This document shows, in pieces, positions 25,167 to 35,331 of a stretch of DNA of 64,000 nt. Positions within the stretch are counted from its first letter, which is position 1, and the number at the start of each line of letters is the position of its first letter. Source of the stretch: Gordonia iterans (GTDB lineage: Bacteria > Actinomycetota > Actinomycetes > Mycobacteriales > Mycobacteriaceae); NCBI RefSeq assembly GCF_002993285.1, contig NZ_CP027433.1, forward strand, positions 248,001 to 312,000, given 5' to 3'. The notes under the pieces were generated by a model. That model searched no databases. It saw nothing but the letters and a program-made list of their open reading frames with translations, and was not told the DNA's origin. The translations under genes were made by a program, and so were the position numbers.

Positions 25167-26201
25167 TCAACCGACCGTCGTGACCAACCGGCCGTCGCTG
25201 TTGAACTCTGAACGCACCGGCTGGTCCACCGTTCGGACGATCGTCATGGCGACGTCGCGGCCCGGTGGCAGCACCCGTACGGTGAGCACTCCCTCGGGCA
25301 TGTCTTCGATCGCCGTGACCACCGCGTCCACGATCCTCTCGCGCACTTCGCGGGGCGCACCGTCGAGACCGTGATCGTCGAGCAGCACCACGTCCACGCC
25401 ACGCGTCCTGGCCTCGCCGGCCGCGTCGGCCACCGCGGGTACGTCGAGGATCGGAGCTCTGAGTGAATCCCGCAGCTGGGCTTCGACGAGCGCGCACTGC
25501 AGACGATCCCGCGCGGCCACCGGAGTCTCGTCGGTGAGCCGTTCCAGCATCGGACGGGCGCGTTCGTCGAGGCGCGCCAGTTGCCGGTCGCGCTCCTCCA
25601 GGACCGCCGCCTGCGCCGCACCGGCAGCCGCCGCCTCGGTGGCTCGACGCCGCAATTCGAAGATCTCCCGTGCGGCCGGGCGGATGGTCAGCACAAAGAA
25701 GCTCGCCATGATCAGCGGTGCGAAGTTGATGAGTGAGATCTGTGCGCCGTATCCGGCGCCCTGGCCGCTCAGCACGGCCCAGCCGATGCACGCCCCGACC
25801 GCGCTGCTCGTCGACGCCCACCCCCACCAGACGCGGCCGCGCACCGCCAGGTATGCCGAGAGCGCCGCGGTCGCCGACAACGGCCAGGTCTGCAAGAAGG
25901 TGTCGATCGGGTACGGGATCACCGCCAGCACCAGCGTCGACGCGATCGGTCCCGCGACGGCGATCAACCATGTCCAGCGCAGCGGCAACGGATCACCCGG
26001 CGCCCGGATGAACGTGTACGCCGCCGCGCTCACCAGCAGCCAGGCGAGGGCCTCGACCGCCGTCGCCGCCGGGTCCGCCGGCGGGGTCACGGCGAACACC
26101 ACCAGGTAGGTGAGCACGAACCAGCCGACCAGCAGGCGGGCGGCAGGAGTTCGCAGACCGAGGAGTTCGCGGACATCGCCGACGATCGGCTGCGTGCTCA
26201 C
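25167..26201 (-). CDS. membrane protein resembling a degenerate sensor kinase
   Basis: 344 residues. Five or six membrane segments (20-165), a coiled coil rich in Ala/Glu/Arg (170-225), then a cytoplasmic domain ending with strands like a GHKL ATPase (VLTVRVLPPGRDVAMTIVRTV). No H-box His, N-box or G-box glycine motif can be recognised, so it is unlikely to bind ATP in the usual way. It overlaps the preceding genuine kinase by ATGA, so it may be a pseudokinase partner. Confidence 0.65.
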   Translation of the reverse strand: MSTQPIVGDVRELLGLRTPAARLLVGWFVLTYLVVFAVTPPADPAATAVEALAWLLVSAAAYTFIRAPGDPLPLRWTWLIAVAGPIASTLVLAVIPYPIDTFLQTWPLSATAALSAYLAVRGRVWWGWASTSSAVGACIGWAVLSGQGAGYGAQISLINFAPLIMASFFVLTIRPAAREIFELRRRATEAAAAGAAQAAVLEERDRQLARLDERARPMLERLTDETPVAARDRLQCALVEAQLRDSLRAPILDVPAVADAAGEARTRGVDVVLLDDHGLDGAPREVRERIVDAVVTAIEDMPEGVLTVRVLPPGRDVAMTIVRTVDQPVRSEFNSDGRLVTTVG

Positions 26202-27418
26202 GAGCGATCCCAGCCTAGTCGAACCGACGTTCCGTGCCCGGGCTTGGAGGAGACCTGCGCCCAGCCGCCGGGAACCCGCGCCATCCGTCGCCGGATGCTC
26301 ACCGTGATGCCCAGTCGCTGCGCCGGAACCGCACCGGGGTCGAAGCCGGCGCCGTCATCGCTCACCTGGACCCGCAGCCCGTCGGGGCGGGCGATCACCA
26401 CCACCTCCCGGTAGGCGTCGTCACCGGCGTGCCGCACGCAGTTGCGCAGCGCTTCGGCCTGCGCCGCGCCGAGAGACCGTACGACGTCGGCGGGGATGCC
26501 GTCCCCGGCATCGAGTCGGCCCTCGCTCTGATCGACGAACTCGAAGGCGGCTCCGGGATCGGCCTCGGTCGCCGCCACTCGCAGATGGACCACCGCCTGG
26601 CGCAGATCGAACGGCCGGTCGGAGTCGTCGCCGTTGCGGATGTCGTCGAGTTCGGCCAGGGTCCCGGCAGCGAGCTGCCGCACCGTTTCGGAGGAACCGC
26701 CGCGGGCCGCGATCAGGAGCGTCGACATGACGCTGTCGTGGGTCAGTCCGTCGAACCGTTCACGTTCGACCGCCCTCGCACGCTGCGCGGCCGTGGCCGC
26801 CGCCGTGGCGTGCGCCTCTTCGGTCGACTCATCCAGGAGCCGCCCGGTCCGCAGGGCCATGATCGAGCCGCCGACGAAGAGGCTGCAGAACATGATCGCG
26901 AACAGGATGTCCGGGAGCAGAAGGTAGGCGTCGCGGCTGCCCCGGACGACGAAGTTGACCAGCTGCACGCTGACGCACGCCACCACCATGTACGCGAACG
27001 CCGGCCACGCCCGCCACGCCACCACCGCGGCAATGGCCGCGAGCCCCGGGAACGCGGCCAGCCACACGCCCTGGTCGCCGGACATGGGCGTCCCGTCCCA
27101 GGCGGTGCGCCAGCTCAGGGTGGCGATCATGAACGTCATAGCGGCGACCGCGGCGAACACCCGGGTCAGGCGGGTGTCGCGCAGAAAGCTCACCGCGCCG
27201 AGGAGGAATCCCGGCACGAACACCGCGCCGACCATGACCGGCGTCCACCACGACGCCATGAGCGGCTCCAGACGGGCGATCTCCGGCAGCAGAAGAACCA
27301 GGTAGGCCACGTAGCCGACCGAGGCGAAGCGCGCGAACATGCGGAGGATCCGCTCGAAGTTGGCATCGTCGCGCAGTGCATCGCCGTCGTCGGTGCTTCC
27401 GGTATCCCCTCCCCGCAT
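26198..27418 (-). CDS. sensor histidine kinase (HPK7/LiaS-like)
   Basis: 406 residues. Five or six membrane helices (30-195), a coiled-coil linker, then the kinase core: phosphoacceptor region FDGLTHDSVMSTLL (His in LTHDS), N-box AEALRNCVRHAG, G1 VSDDGAGFDP and a G2-like GHGTSVRLGW. It should phosphorylate a response regulator in this cluster; the signal is unknown. It starts at ATG 27418 and overlaps the next gene by four bases. Confidence 0.82.
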   Translation of the reverse strand: MRGGDTGSTDDGDALRDDANFERILRMFARFASVGYVAYLVLLLPEIARLEPLMASWWTPVMVGAVFVPGFLLGAVSFLRDTRLTRVFAAVAAMTFMIATLSWRTAWDGTPMSGDQGVWLAAFPGLAAIAAVVAWRAWPAFAYMVVACVSVQLVNFVVRGSRDAYLLLPDILFAIMFCSLFVGGSIMALRTGRLLDESTEEAHATAAATAAQRARAVERERFDGLTHDSVMSTLLIAARGGSSETVRQLAAGTLAELDDIRNGDDSDRPFDLRQAVVHLRVAATEADPGAAFEFVDQSEGRLDAGDGIPADVVRSLGAAQAEALRNCVRHAGDDAYREVVVIARPDGLRVQVSDDGAGFDPGAVPAQRLGITVSIRRRMARVPGGWAQVSSKPGHGTSVRLGWDRS

Positions 27419-27436
27419 GCTCCTAGTTCAGCACGA

Positions 27437-27468
27437 ACCCCCGGGCGGTGATGCACCGTCCCGGGGGT
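27437..27468 (-). terminator. hairpin downstream of argG
   Basis: ACCCCCGGGCGGT and ACCGTCCCGGGGGT pair over about 13 bp with one bulge and a short loop. Located 72 bp after the argG stop and just before the kinase gene start, in the argG reading direction. Confidence 0.6.
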
Positions 27469-27539
27469 CGCAGGCTCGTTGTCGTACGTTCAGCCGACAG
27501 CCCGGACGACGCCTTCGCGTGCCGGGGCGTCCGGCGGCA

Positions 27540-28967
<1,428 letters not shown>

Positions 28968-28980
28968 TTAAGGCGTACCC

Positions 28981-29009
28981 GCCCCGGGGAGCGAATCGCT
29001 CCCCGGGGC
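28981..29009. other. perfect 13-bp hairpin between argG and the exporter gene
   Basis: GCCCCGGGGAGCG-AAT-CGCTCCCCGGGGC is a perfect palindrome with a 3-base loop, 22 bp upstream of the argG start and about 70 bp upstream of the divergent MFS start. No gene ends here, so it is not an ordinary terminator; it could act in the argG leader or as a regulator site. Confidence 0.6.
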
Positions 29010-29079
29010 CCATCCCGCCCCGGGATCTCCCACTTTCGATGGATGGCCAAACGCCTGCAAGTCCCTAGGATCGGCGGTC

Positions 29080-30726
29080 ATGACCGCTTCCACGCCTGCC
29101 TCCACCGCCCCGCCACCGTCTCCCGAGCAGCCCGGGCCGCGCCGCTGGTGGGCCCTGGGCGTACTGTCCGTGGGCCTGGCGATGATCGTCATGGACGGCA
29201 CGATCGTGGCCGTCTCGCTGCCGACCATCATCGACGACCTGCATCTGGACCTGACGGATGCGCAATGGGTCAACTCCCTCTACTCGGTGATCCTGGCTGC
29301 GCTGCTGCTCACCTGCGCAGCCCTCGGTGATCGGTTCGGTCGCCGCAAACTGTTCATCGTCGGCATCCTGCTGTTCGTCGGAGGCAGCATCTGGGCGGCG
29401 ACCGCGTCCGACGCCGGCACGCTGATCAGTGCCCGCGTGCTCCAGGGCTTCGGCGGCGCATGCATCCTGCCGTCGACCCTGTCGACGGTGAGCGACACCT
29501 TCCGGGGCAAGGATCGGGCCGCCGCGTTCGGTGTGTGGGGTGCGGTGATCTCCGGCGCCGCGGCCCTCGGGCCACTGCTCGGCGGCTGGCTGACCAGCAC
29601 GTTCTCGTGGCAGTGGATCTTCGGCGTCAACGTTCCCGTGGGTGCCGTCCTGGTGATCGCGGCGCTGATCGTCGTGCCGGAGACCAAGTCGCCGAGTACC
29701 CGGCGCGGCTTCGACGTCGACGGCCTGCTGCTGAGCGTCGTCGGATTCGGCTCACTCGTCTTCGCGGTGATCGAGGCGAACACGCTCGGCTGGTGGAAGC
29801 CGATCAGCGATCTTCACCTCTTCGGCTGGACATGGTCGCGCGACATGCCGGTGTCGATCGTGCCGGTGGCCCTGCTGGTGTCCGCCGTGGCGCTGACCAC
29901 GTTCCTCGTCTGGGAGCGGCACCGCGCCCGGGTTCGCCGTTCGGCCCTCCTCGACTTGAATCTCTTCTTCACTCCGACCTTCAGCTGGGGCAACGTCGCC
30001 GCGATGATGATCGCCGTCGGAGAGTTCGGCCTCATCTTCGTCCTGCCGCTGTACCTGATCAACGCTGTCGGGCTGGGCACCATGGGCGCCGGATTCGTGC
30101 TGGCCGCGATGGCCGCCGGCGCGTTCGTCTCGGGCGCGCTGGCGCGCCACCTCGCAGCGCTCATCGGCGCGGCCGGGACGGTCCTGGTGGGGGTCGCACT
30201 GGAAGTGATCGGGGTGCTCACCCTCGCGTTCACCATTCATCCGGGTTCGTCGGGCTGGTCCATCGGCGGCGTCCTGCTGATCTACGGCGTCGGGCTCGGT
30301 TTCGCCTCAGCCCAGCTGACCAGCACGGTCCTGCGCGACATCCCGGTCGCCGCCTCGGGGCAGGGCTCGGCGACGCAAAGCACCGTCCGGCAGATCGGCT
30401 CCGCCTTCGGCTCGGCGATCATGGGTTCGGTGCTCTCGATCGGCCTGGCGCACTTCCTCGGTCGGCTGACCGGGCCCGCCGTCGAGTTCGCCGACGCCAC
30501 CCGCAGCTCGGCGGGCGGGGTGATCTCCGGGCTGCGCGAACACGGAGGCGACGCCGGGGTGGTGTTCGCGCTTTCCGACGCCTTCACTCAGGCGACGCGG
30601 TGGGCGATGTTCGCCACCTCCGTGTTCCTGGTTCTCGGGCTCCTGGCGGCCGCGGCGGTGTGGGTCGCGGCCCGACGGACCGCGACGCCCGCCGATCAGA
30701 AGCCGCCGTCGAGGAACGCCGCGTAG
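29080..30726 (+). CDS. DHA2-family MFS drug exporter (EmrB/QacA type)
   Basis: 548 residues with about fourteen membrane segments. DGTIVAVSLPTIIDDL (D1 motif), QWVNSLYSV, motif A GDRFGRRKLF, motif C SGAAALGPLLGGWL and VQ-like RVLQGFGGACILPSTLS are classical for proton-coupled multidrug exporters. Substrates unknown. The 3' end overlaps the converging TrpB2-like gene by 31 bp. Confidence 0.9.
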   Translation: MTASTPASTAPPPSPEQPGPRRWWALGVLSVGLAMIVMDGTIVAVSLPTIIDDLHLDLTDAQWVNSLYSVILAALLLTCAALGDRFGRRKLFIVGILLFVGGSIWAATASDAGTLISARVLQGFGGACILPSTLSTVSDTFRGKDRAAAFGVWGAVISGAAALGPLLGGWLTSTFSWQWIFGVNVPVGAVLVIAALIVVPETKSPSTRRGFDVDGLLLSVVGFGSLVFAVIEANTLGWWKPISDLHLFGWTWSRDMPVSIVPVALLVSAVALTTFLVWERHRARVRRSALLDLNLFFTPTFSWGNVAAMMIAVGEFGLIFVLPLYLINAVGLGTMGAGFVLAAMAAGAFVSGALARHLAALIGAAGTVLVGVALEVIGVLTLAFTIHPGSSGWSIGGVLLIYGVGLGFASAQLTSTVLRDIPVAASGQGSATQSTVRQIGSAFGSAIMGSVLSIGLAHFLGRLTGPAVEFADATRSSAGGVISGLREHGGDAGVVFALSDAFTQATRWAMFATSVFLVLGLLAAAAVWVAARRTATPADQKPPSRNAA

Positions 30727-31997
30727 GCCGGGAGGTCGAGCTGGCCGTGGCCGGACAGGCCGATCACGACGACCTGCTCGGTGTCGCTGTTCGCGACGTG
30801 CGCCGCGCACGCGGCGATCGCGTGCGTCGACTCCGGCGCCGGAACGATGCCCTGCGTCCGCGCGAACTGCACACCTGCGCTGAATGCGTCGTGCTGATCG
30901 ATCGCGACGCCCTGGACCAGTCCGAGCTCGACCGTGTGACTGAGCGCGGGCGCCATGCCGTGGTAGCGCAGCCCGCCGGCGTGGATCGGGTCCGGAACGA
31001 AGTCCATGCCGAGGGTGTGCATCTTGAGCAGCGGGGTGAGCCCGGCGACGTCGCCGTGGTCGTACCGGTACTCGCCTCGAGTGATCGACGGGCACGCTGC
31101 CGGTTCGGCGGCGACGATCCGCGGGTCGCTGCGGCCGTGGATCTTCTCCCGGAGGAACGGGAACGAGAGTCCTGCGAGGTTGGAACCGCCACCGGCACAA
31201 CCGAAGACGACGTCCGCGCCGCCGGGCTCCACGGCATACAGCTGGTCGACGGCCTCCTGTCCGATCACGCTCTGGTGCAGGACCACGTGATTGAGCACGC
31301 TGCCGAGGGCGTAGCGGGTGTCGTCGCTGCGCGCCGCGACCTCCACTGCCTCGCTGACGGCCATGCCGAGGCTGCCGGTGGTGTTCGGGTCCTTGGCGAG
31401 CATCGCCCGGCCCGATTCGGTGAGGTCCGACGGGCTCGGATGCAGCGTGCCGCCGTAGGTGCGGATGAGGTACCCGCGGTACGGCTTGGAATCGTACGAC
31501 GCGCGGACCTGCCACACCTCGACGTCGATCCCGAACTGAGCGCCGGCGAAGGCGAGGGCGCTGCCCCACTGCCCGGCGCCGGTCTCGGTGGTGAGCTTCT
31601 TCACCCCGTCGATGCTGTTGTAGTACGCCTGCGCCACAGCCGAATTCGTCTTGTGGCTGCCGACCGGGCTCACACCCTCGTACTTCACGTAGATGCGCGC
31701 CTTGGTGTTGAGCGCCTTCTCGAAGTTGCGGGCGCGCAGCAGCGGCGAGGGCCGCCACATCTTGTAGATCTCACGGACGGGCTCGGGGATCTCGACGTAT
31801 GCCTCGCTCGTCACCTCCTGTGCGATCAGCCCGGCCGGGAACAGCGCGGCGAGGTCGTCGGGGCCGACCGGCTCCTTGGTGCCGGGGTGCAGGTGCGGCG
31901 GGACCGGCTCGTCGAGCTCGGCGGCCAGGTTGTACCAGTGCGTGGGAACGTCGATCGTCACGAGATCGGGGTTGGTGGCGTCCACATTGCTCGTCAT
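30696..31997 (-). CDS. trpB2: TrpB2-type tryptophan synthase beta-like protein
   Basis: 433 residues from ATG 31997. PLP lysine in GSHKTNSAVAQAYY, phosphate-binding GCAGGGSNLAGL, GAGQWGSALAFAG and ACPSITRGEYRYDHGD. The sequence and the long N-terminus (PTHWYNLAAELDEPVPPHL) are of the TrpB2 type, a standalone branch not tied to TrpA. Members can condense indole or phosphoserine with varying efficiency, so the physiological reaction is open. There is no trpA or trp operon nearby. The long frame upstream of 31997 lies in the promoter gap with the oxidoreductase gene. Confidence 0.88.
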   Translation of the reverse strand: MTSNVDATNPDLVTIDVPTHWYNLAAELDEPVPPHLHPGTKEPVGPDDLAALFPAGLIAQEVTSEAYVEIPEPVREIYKMWRPSPLLRARNFEKALNTKARIYVKYEGVSPVGSHKTNSAVAQAYYNSIDGVKKLTTETGAGQWGSALAFAGAQFGIDVEVWQVRASYDSKPYRGYLIRTYGGTLHPSPSDLTESGRAMLAKDPNTTGSLGMAVSEAVEVAARSDDTRYALGSVLNHVVLHQSVIGQEAVDQLYAVEPGGADVVFGCAGGGSNLAGLSFPFLREKIHGRSDPRIVAAEPAACPSITRGEYRYDHGDVAGLTPLLKMHTLGMDFVPDPIHAGGLRYHGMAPALSHTVELGLVQGVAIDQHDAFSAGVQFARTQGIVPAPESTHAIAACAAHVANSDTEQVVVIGLSGHGQLDLPAYAAFLDGGF

Positions 31998-32107
31998 GCG
32001 GGTCACTGTAGTGGTCGGCGCGGGTCCGGCGCGACGCGTCTGTCGCCGAGACCGTTCGAGAGGCCCTGTTCTCGCGTGCCGGTCGCCCGATCGGCACACT
32101 GGAGCCC

Positions 32108-33145
32108 ATGACCACCGCCTCATCCTGGACCGCTCATGGGTTCGGCGGCCTCGCGGATCTGGTCCTCGAGGCCCGCGAAGTGCCGACTCCGGGTCCGGGC
32201 GAGATCACCGTCCGGATTGTCGCGGCCGGTGTGAACCCGGCCGACCTCAAGCACGTGTTGCGCGCGTCCGATCCGGCGCTGCTCCCGATGCCCCTCGGCT
32301 ACGAGATCGCCGGCACGGTCACGGCGGCCGGTCCCGGGTCGCGCTGGGCGATCGGTGACCGCGTCGTCGCCTTCCGGGTGCGCGGCGGCTATGCCGAAGC
32401 ACTCACCGTTCCGGCGACGGACGCCTTCGCTCTCCCCGATCACGTCGACGAGCGCGCGGCGGCCGGCCTGCTGCTGGCCGGGTGCACCGCCGCCGAACTG
32501 CTGGACCGGTCGGGCGCCCGCCCGGGCGAGACGGTGCTGGTGCACGGGACCTCCGGCGCGGTCGGGGTCGCGCTGCTCCAACTCGCACGCCTGCGCGGCG
32601 TCCGCGTGGTCGGCACCTGCGCCCCGAGTCGCCTCCAGGAGGTGCGGCGTTTCGGCGGCATCCCGGTGCCGTACCGGGACGAGGGCGGCACTACGACCGA
32701 CGGCGGGCGGCTAGGACGGCCCGGGCGGATGCTCGACGACGGCGCGCTGCACGACGGTGAGCTGCGCGACGGCCCGATCCTCGACGGTTCTGCGCTCGCC
32801 GACCGCATCCGTGCCGCGGCGCCCGGCGGCGTGGTGGCCGCGCTCGATACCGCGGGCACCGACGCGGCCGTCGCCGCGAGTCTCGGACTCGTCGCCGACC
32901 GGAGCCGCATCCTCACGGTCGCGGCGCCCGCCGCCGCGCGCGAACACGGCTTCACCGCGCTGTCCGGCGCCGACCCCGCCAGCGCCGCGTACCGCGACTC
33001 AGTGCGCGCCGAACTGGTCTCACTCCTGGCCGACGGCGAACTGGAAGTTCCCGTCGCACAGACCTTCCCATTGACCCGGGCACGCGAGGCCCTGGATCTG
33101 GTCGCGTCGGGCGGCGCCCACGGAAAGGTCGTGCTGCTCCCCTGA
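32108..33145 (+). CDS. quinone-oxidoreductase-type MDR (zinc-less medium-chain dehydrogenase)
   Basis: 345 residues. N-terminal GroES-like part with AAGVNPADLKHVLRA and GYEIAGTVTAAGPG; NADPH site VHGTSGAVGVALLQLARLRG; C-terminal EALDLVASGGAHGKVVLLP. No structural-zinc Cys. A roughly 35-residue insertion (GRMLDDGALHDGELRDGPILDGSALAD) interrupts the Rossmann part with repeated (D)DG units; neighbours in the family lack it. Likely an NADPH-dependent quinone or enone reductase. Confidence 0.85.
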   Translation: MTTASSWTAHGFGGLADLVLEAREVPTPGPGEITVRIVAAGVNPADLKHVLRASDPALLPMPLGYEIAGTVTAAGPGSRWAIGDRVVAFRVRGGYAEALTVPATDAFALPDHVDERAAAGLLLAGCTAAELLDRSGARPGETVLVHGTSGAVGVALLQLARLRGVRVVGTCAPSRLQEVRRFGGIPVPYRDEGGTTTDGGRLGRPGRMLDDGALHDGELRDGPILDGSALADRIRAAAPGGVVAALDTAGTDAAVAASLGLVADRSRILTVAAPAAAREHGFTALSGADPASAAYRDSVRAELVSLLADGELEVPVAQTFPLTRAREALDLVASGGAHGKVVLLP

Positions 33146-33200
33146 TCGGCGGGCCTGCTCCGCAACTCATCTCCCCGCCGCTCGGCGCGGTCGGGTTCCG

Positions 33201-33295
33201 TTCCGGCTGCCGAATTCATTTCCGGCTGCCGCAACAATCCGGCGGCAGGAATAGAACCCGACTGCCGGAACCGAACCCGTCAGTCCGGCAGCATG
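33201..33295. repeat. inverted copies of the 19-bp TCCGGCAGC repeat
   Basis: TTCCGGCTGCCG at 33201 and 33220 (19 bp apart), then TCCGGCGGCAG, ACTGCCGGAA and TCCGGCAGC to about 33293. Together they can fold into alternative hairpins between the converging oxidoreductase and dinB genes; the last copy reaches into the dinB stop region. Same family as 7788-7834. Confidence 0.6.
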
Positions 33296-34527
33296 GGTGC
33301 GTCGTCGCCGTGGTGGCGTCCGACGAGCCGGCCACGAGTCACCGCGTCACGGCCGAAGCGGTTCTTGAGGTCGTCGATCGCCAGGTCCAGATCAGCGGCG
33401 TGATTCACACCCACCTCGCCGGTCTCCTCGTCGAAGGGGAGGGCGAGCTGCAGCGCGCCCTGCCGGACGAGGTTGGCCAGTGAAAGGCCGATCAGCGTGC
33501 ACCCGCGGTCACGGATCAGCGGGCGCGCCTCGTCGAACAGTCCGCGTGCCGATGCGAGGATCGCGGCGGTCGAGTCGGTGGGCTCGGAGAACGAGCGCGA
33601 CCGCGTCGCCCGCTCGTAGTCGTCGAACCGCAGCCGCAGCACAACGGTGCGGCACAACCGGTCGGCGCCGCGGAGTCGTTTGCCGAGTCCGTCGACGATC
33701 GCGATCAGCGTGGTCTCCACGTCTCCCTCGTCTGTGATCCGCCTCCCCAGCGCCCGTTGGGCCCCGATCGACGTGCGGCGCCGTCCGGTCTCGACCCGGC
33801 GCGGGTCACGCGCCATCGCCAGTGCGTACAAATGCCGACCGCCGCTCCGGCCGAGGAGGGCGGACAGGCCTGATTCGCCGAGCGCGGCCATCTCGCCGAC
33901 CGTGTGCACGCCCGCTTCGGCGAGGCGCTGTTCGGTCTTCACGCCGACGCCCCAGAGCTTGCGGACCGGCAGCGGATGCAGAAAGGCGAGCTCTGCATCG
34001 GGCGGCACTTCGAGCAGCCCGTCGGGCTTACCCGCGCCGCTGGCGACCTTGGCGAGGAACTTGGTCCGTGCGACGCCGACGGTGATCGGCAGACCCACGT
34101 CGCAGCGCACTCGCTCGCGGAGTCGCGCGCCGATCTCCAGCGGACTGCCGCTGATCTTCCGCAGGCCACCGACGTCCAGGAAGGCCTCGTCGACGGAGAT
34201 TCCCTCGACGATCGGGGTGGTGTCGTGGAAGACGTCGAACACCGCGCGGCTCGCCTCGACGTACGCCGCAAACCGCGGCGGCACGGTGACCGCCCTCCCC
34301 CGGCCCAGCCGAGCGTCGCACAGTGCGCGAGCCTCGCGCCCGGGCATCGGGGTGTGGACCCCACAGGCCTTGGCCTCGTAACTGGCTGCGAGCACCACAC
34401 CACCGCCGACGAGGACCGGTCGGCCGCGGAGCGCCGGGTCGTCGCGCTGCTCCACGGACGCGTAGAACGAGTCGAGGTCGGCGTGCAGAATCGACGCCTG
34501 ACTCCGCTCCACTCGCTCGATCCGCAT
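33280..34527 (-). CDS. dinB: DNA polymerase IV (Y family)
   Basis: 415 residues. Catalytic ILHADLDSFYASVEQ, steric-gate region and SYEAKACGVHTPMP, and the second metal site GISVDEAFLDVGG; then HhH-type LPVRKLWGVGVKTEQRLAEAG and the little-finger domain. QLALPF near the C-terminus matches the beta-clamp-binding consensus. It performs error-prone translesion synthesis. It stands alone with no LexA box that I can see. Confidence 0.94.
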   Translation of the reverse strand: MRIERVERSQASILHADLDSFYASVEQRDDPALRGRPVLVGGGVVLAASYEAKACGVHTPMPGREARALCDARLGRGRAVTVPPRFAAYVEASRAVFDVFHDTTPIVEGISVDEAFLDVGGLRKISGSPLEIGARLRERVRCDVGLPITVGVARTKFLAKVASGAGKPDGLLEVPPDAELAFLHPLPVRKLWGVGVKTEQRLAEAGVHTVGEMAALGESGLSALLGRSGGRHLYALAMARDPRRVETGRRRTSIGAQRALGRRITDEGDVETTLIAIVDGLGKRLRGADRLCRTVVLRLRFDDYERATRSRSFSEPTDSTAAILASARGLFDEARPLIRDRGCTLIGLSLANLVRQGALQLALPFDEETGEVGVNHAADLDLAIDDLKNRFGRDAVTRGRLVGRHHGDDAPMLPD

Positions 34528-34650
34528 ACCCGGATGGTCTCACCACCGTCCGACACGTGGACGCCCGGCAAAACGAGGCACAGTCGTCGCCTCCCAGGCT
34601 TCAGCAGCGCTGGGCGTTCAGCGAAGCCCTCAACATCGACTGGCCCCGAT

Positions 34651-35265
34651 TCAGCGGCGCCGGGCCTTCAGCACGACGTCGTTCATGTGGCGCTGTCCGG
34701 ACGCACCGCCGGCGGGACGGCCGCGTTCGACGGTCTCCAAGCGCTGGACCTCGATCCGGTCCGCGAATCGCTGCGCCACGTCCACGGGCTGGAAGTAGGC
34801 GTCGGGGTCGTGACCGTGCGCCCGGATCCCCTGCGGATCATGAGCGACGACGAGCAGCGTGCCGCCGGGCGCGAGGGCATCGACCAGCTTGGCGATGACG
34901 TCCTCGCGCTCGATGGGCACCGGAAAGTAGTGCAGCGCCACCAGATCGAACGCTTCTCCGGGCACGTCGTCGACGGCGAGGTCCGCCCGCACCCAGGAGA
35001 TGGTTTCACGTGAATCCATCTTCGCAGCGCGCTCCAGAGCGACCTGCGAGATGTCGACGGCGACGACGGTCCAGCCCTGATCGGCGAGCCAGCGCGCGTC
35101 GGCGCCTTCTCCGCTCCCCACGTCCAGTGCGCGCCCCGCCGGCAGCCCGGCAACCTCGCGCACCAGCGCCGGATTCGCCTGGGCGGTCCACAGCCGGTCG
35201 GCACTGCCGTACCGCTCATCCCACTCGGCCGCCGAGTTCGGCGGATGCCCGTGATCATGACTCAT
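34651..35265 (-). CDS. SAM-dependent methyltransferase (class I)
   Basis: 204 residues from ATG 35265. SAM site ALDVGSGEGADARWLADQGW with VVAVDIS, then DLVALHYF and GGTLLVVAHDP. The N-terminal DERYGSADRLWTAQANPALV resembles the thiopurine/tellurite-type small methyltransferases; the acceptor is unknown. The 123-bp gap to dinB shows no feature. The longer upstream frame is shadow of the LLM gene's promoter region. Confidence 0.85.
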   Translation of the reverse strand: MSHDHGHPPNSAAEWDERYGSADRLWTAQANPALVREVAGLPAGRALDVGSGEGADARWLADQGWTVVAVDISQVALERAAKMDSRETISWVRADLAVDDVPGEAFDLVALHYFPVPIEREDVIAKLVDALAPGGTLLVVAHDPQGIRAHGHDPDAYFQPVDVAQRFADRIEVQRLETVERGRPAGGASGQRHMNDVVLKARRR

Positions 35266-35331
35266 ACCCGCGAGGGTATCGAACTCGCACGGTCGAGCGC
35301 TCCCGCGCGCGCCGTCCGGCACACTGGAGCC

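Noticed and set aside
29460-32111. 883-codon plus-strand frame across the exporter and TrpB2 genes
   Set aside because: It is out of frame with the exporter and antisense to trpB2; no recognisable domain.
32720-32800. Frameshift in the quinone oxidoreductase
   Set aside because: The frame stays open and both flanks align to the family in the same frame, so the odd stretch is an in-frame insertion.
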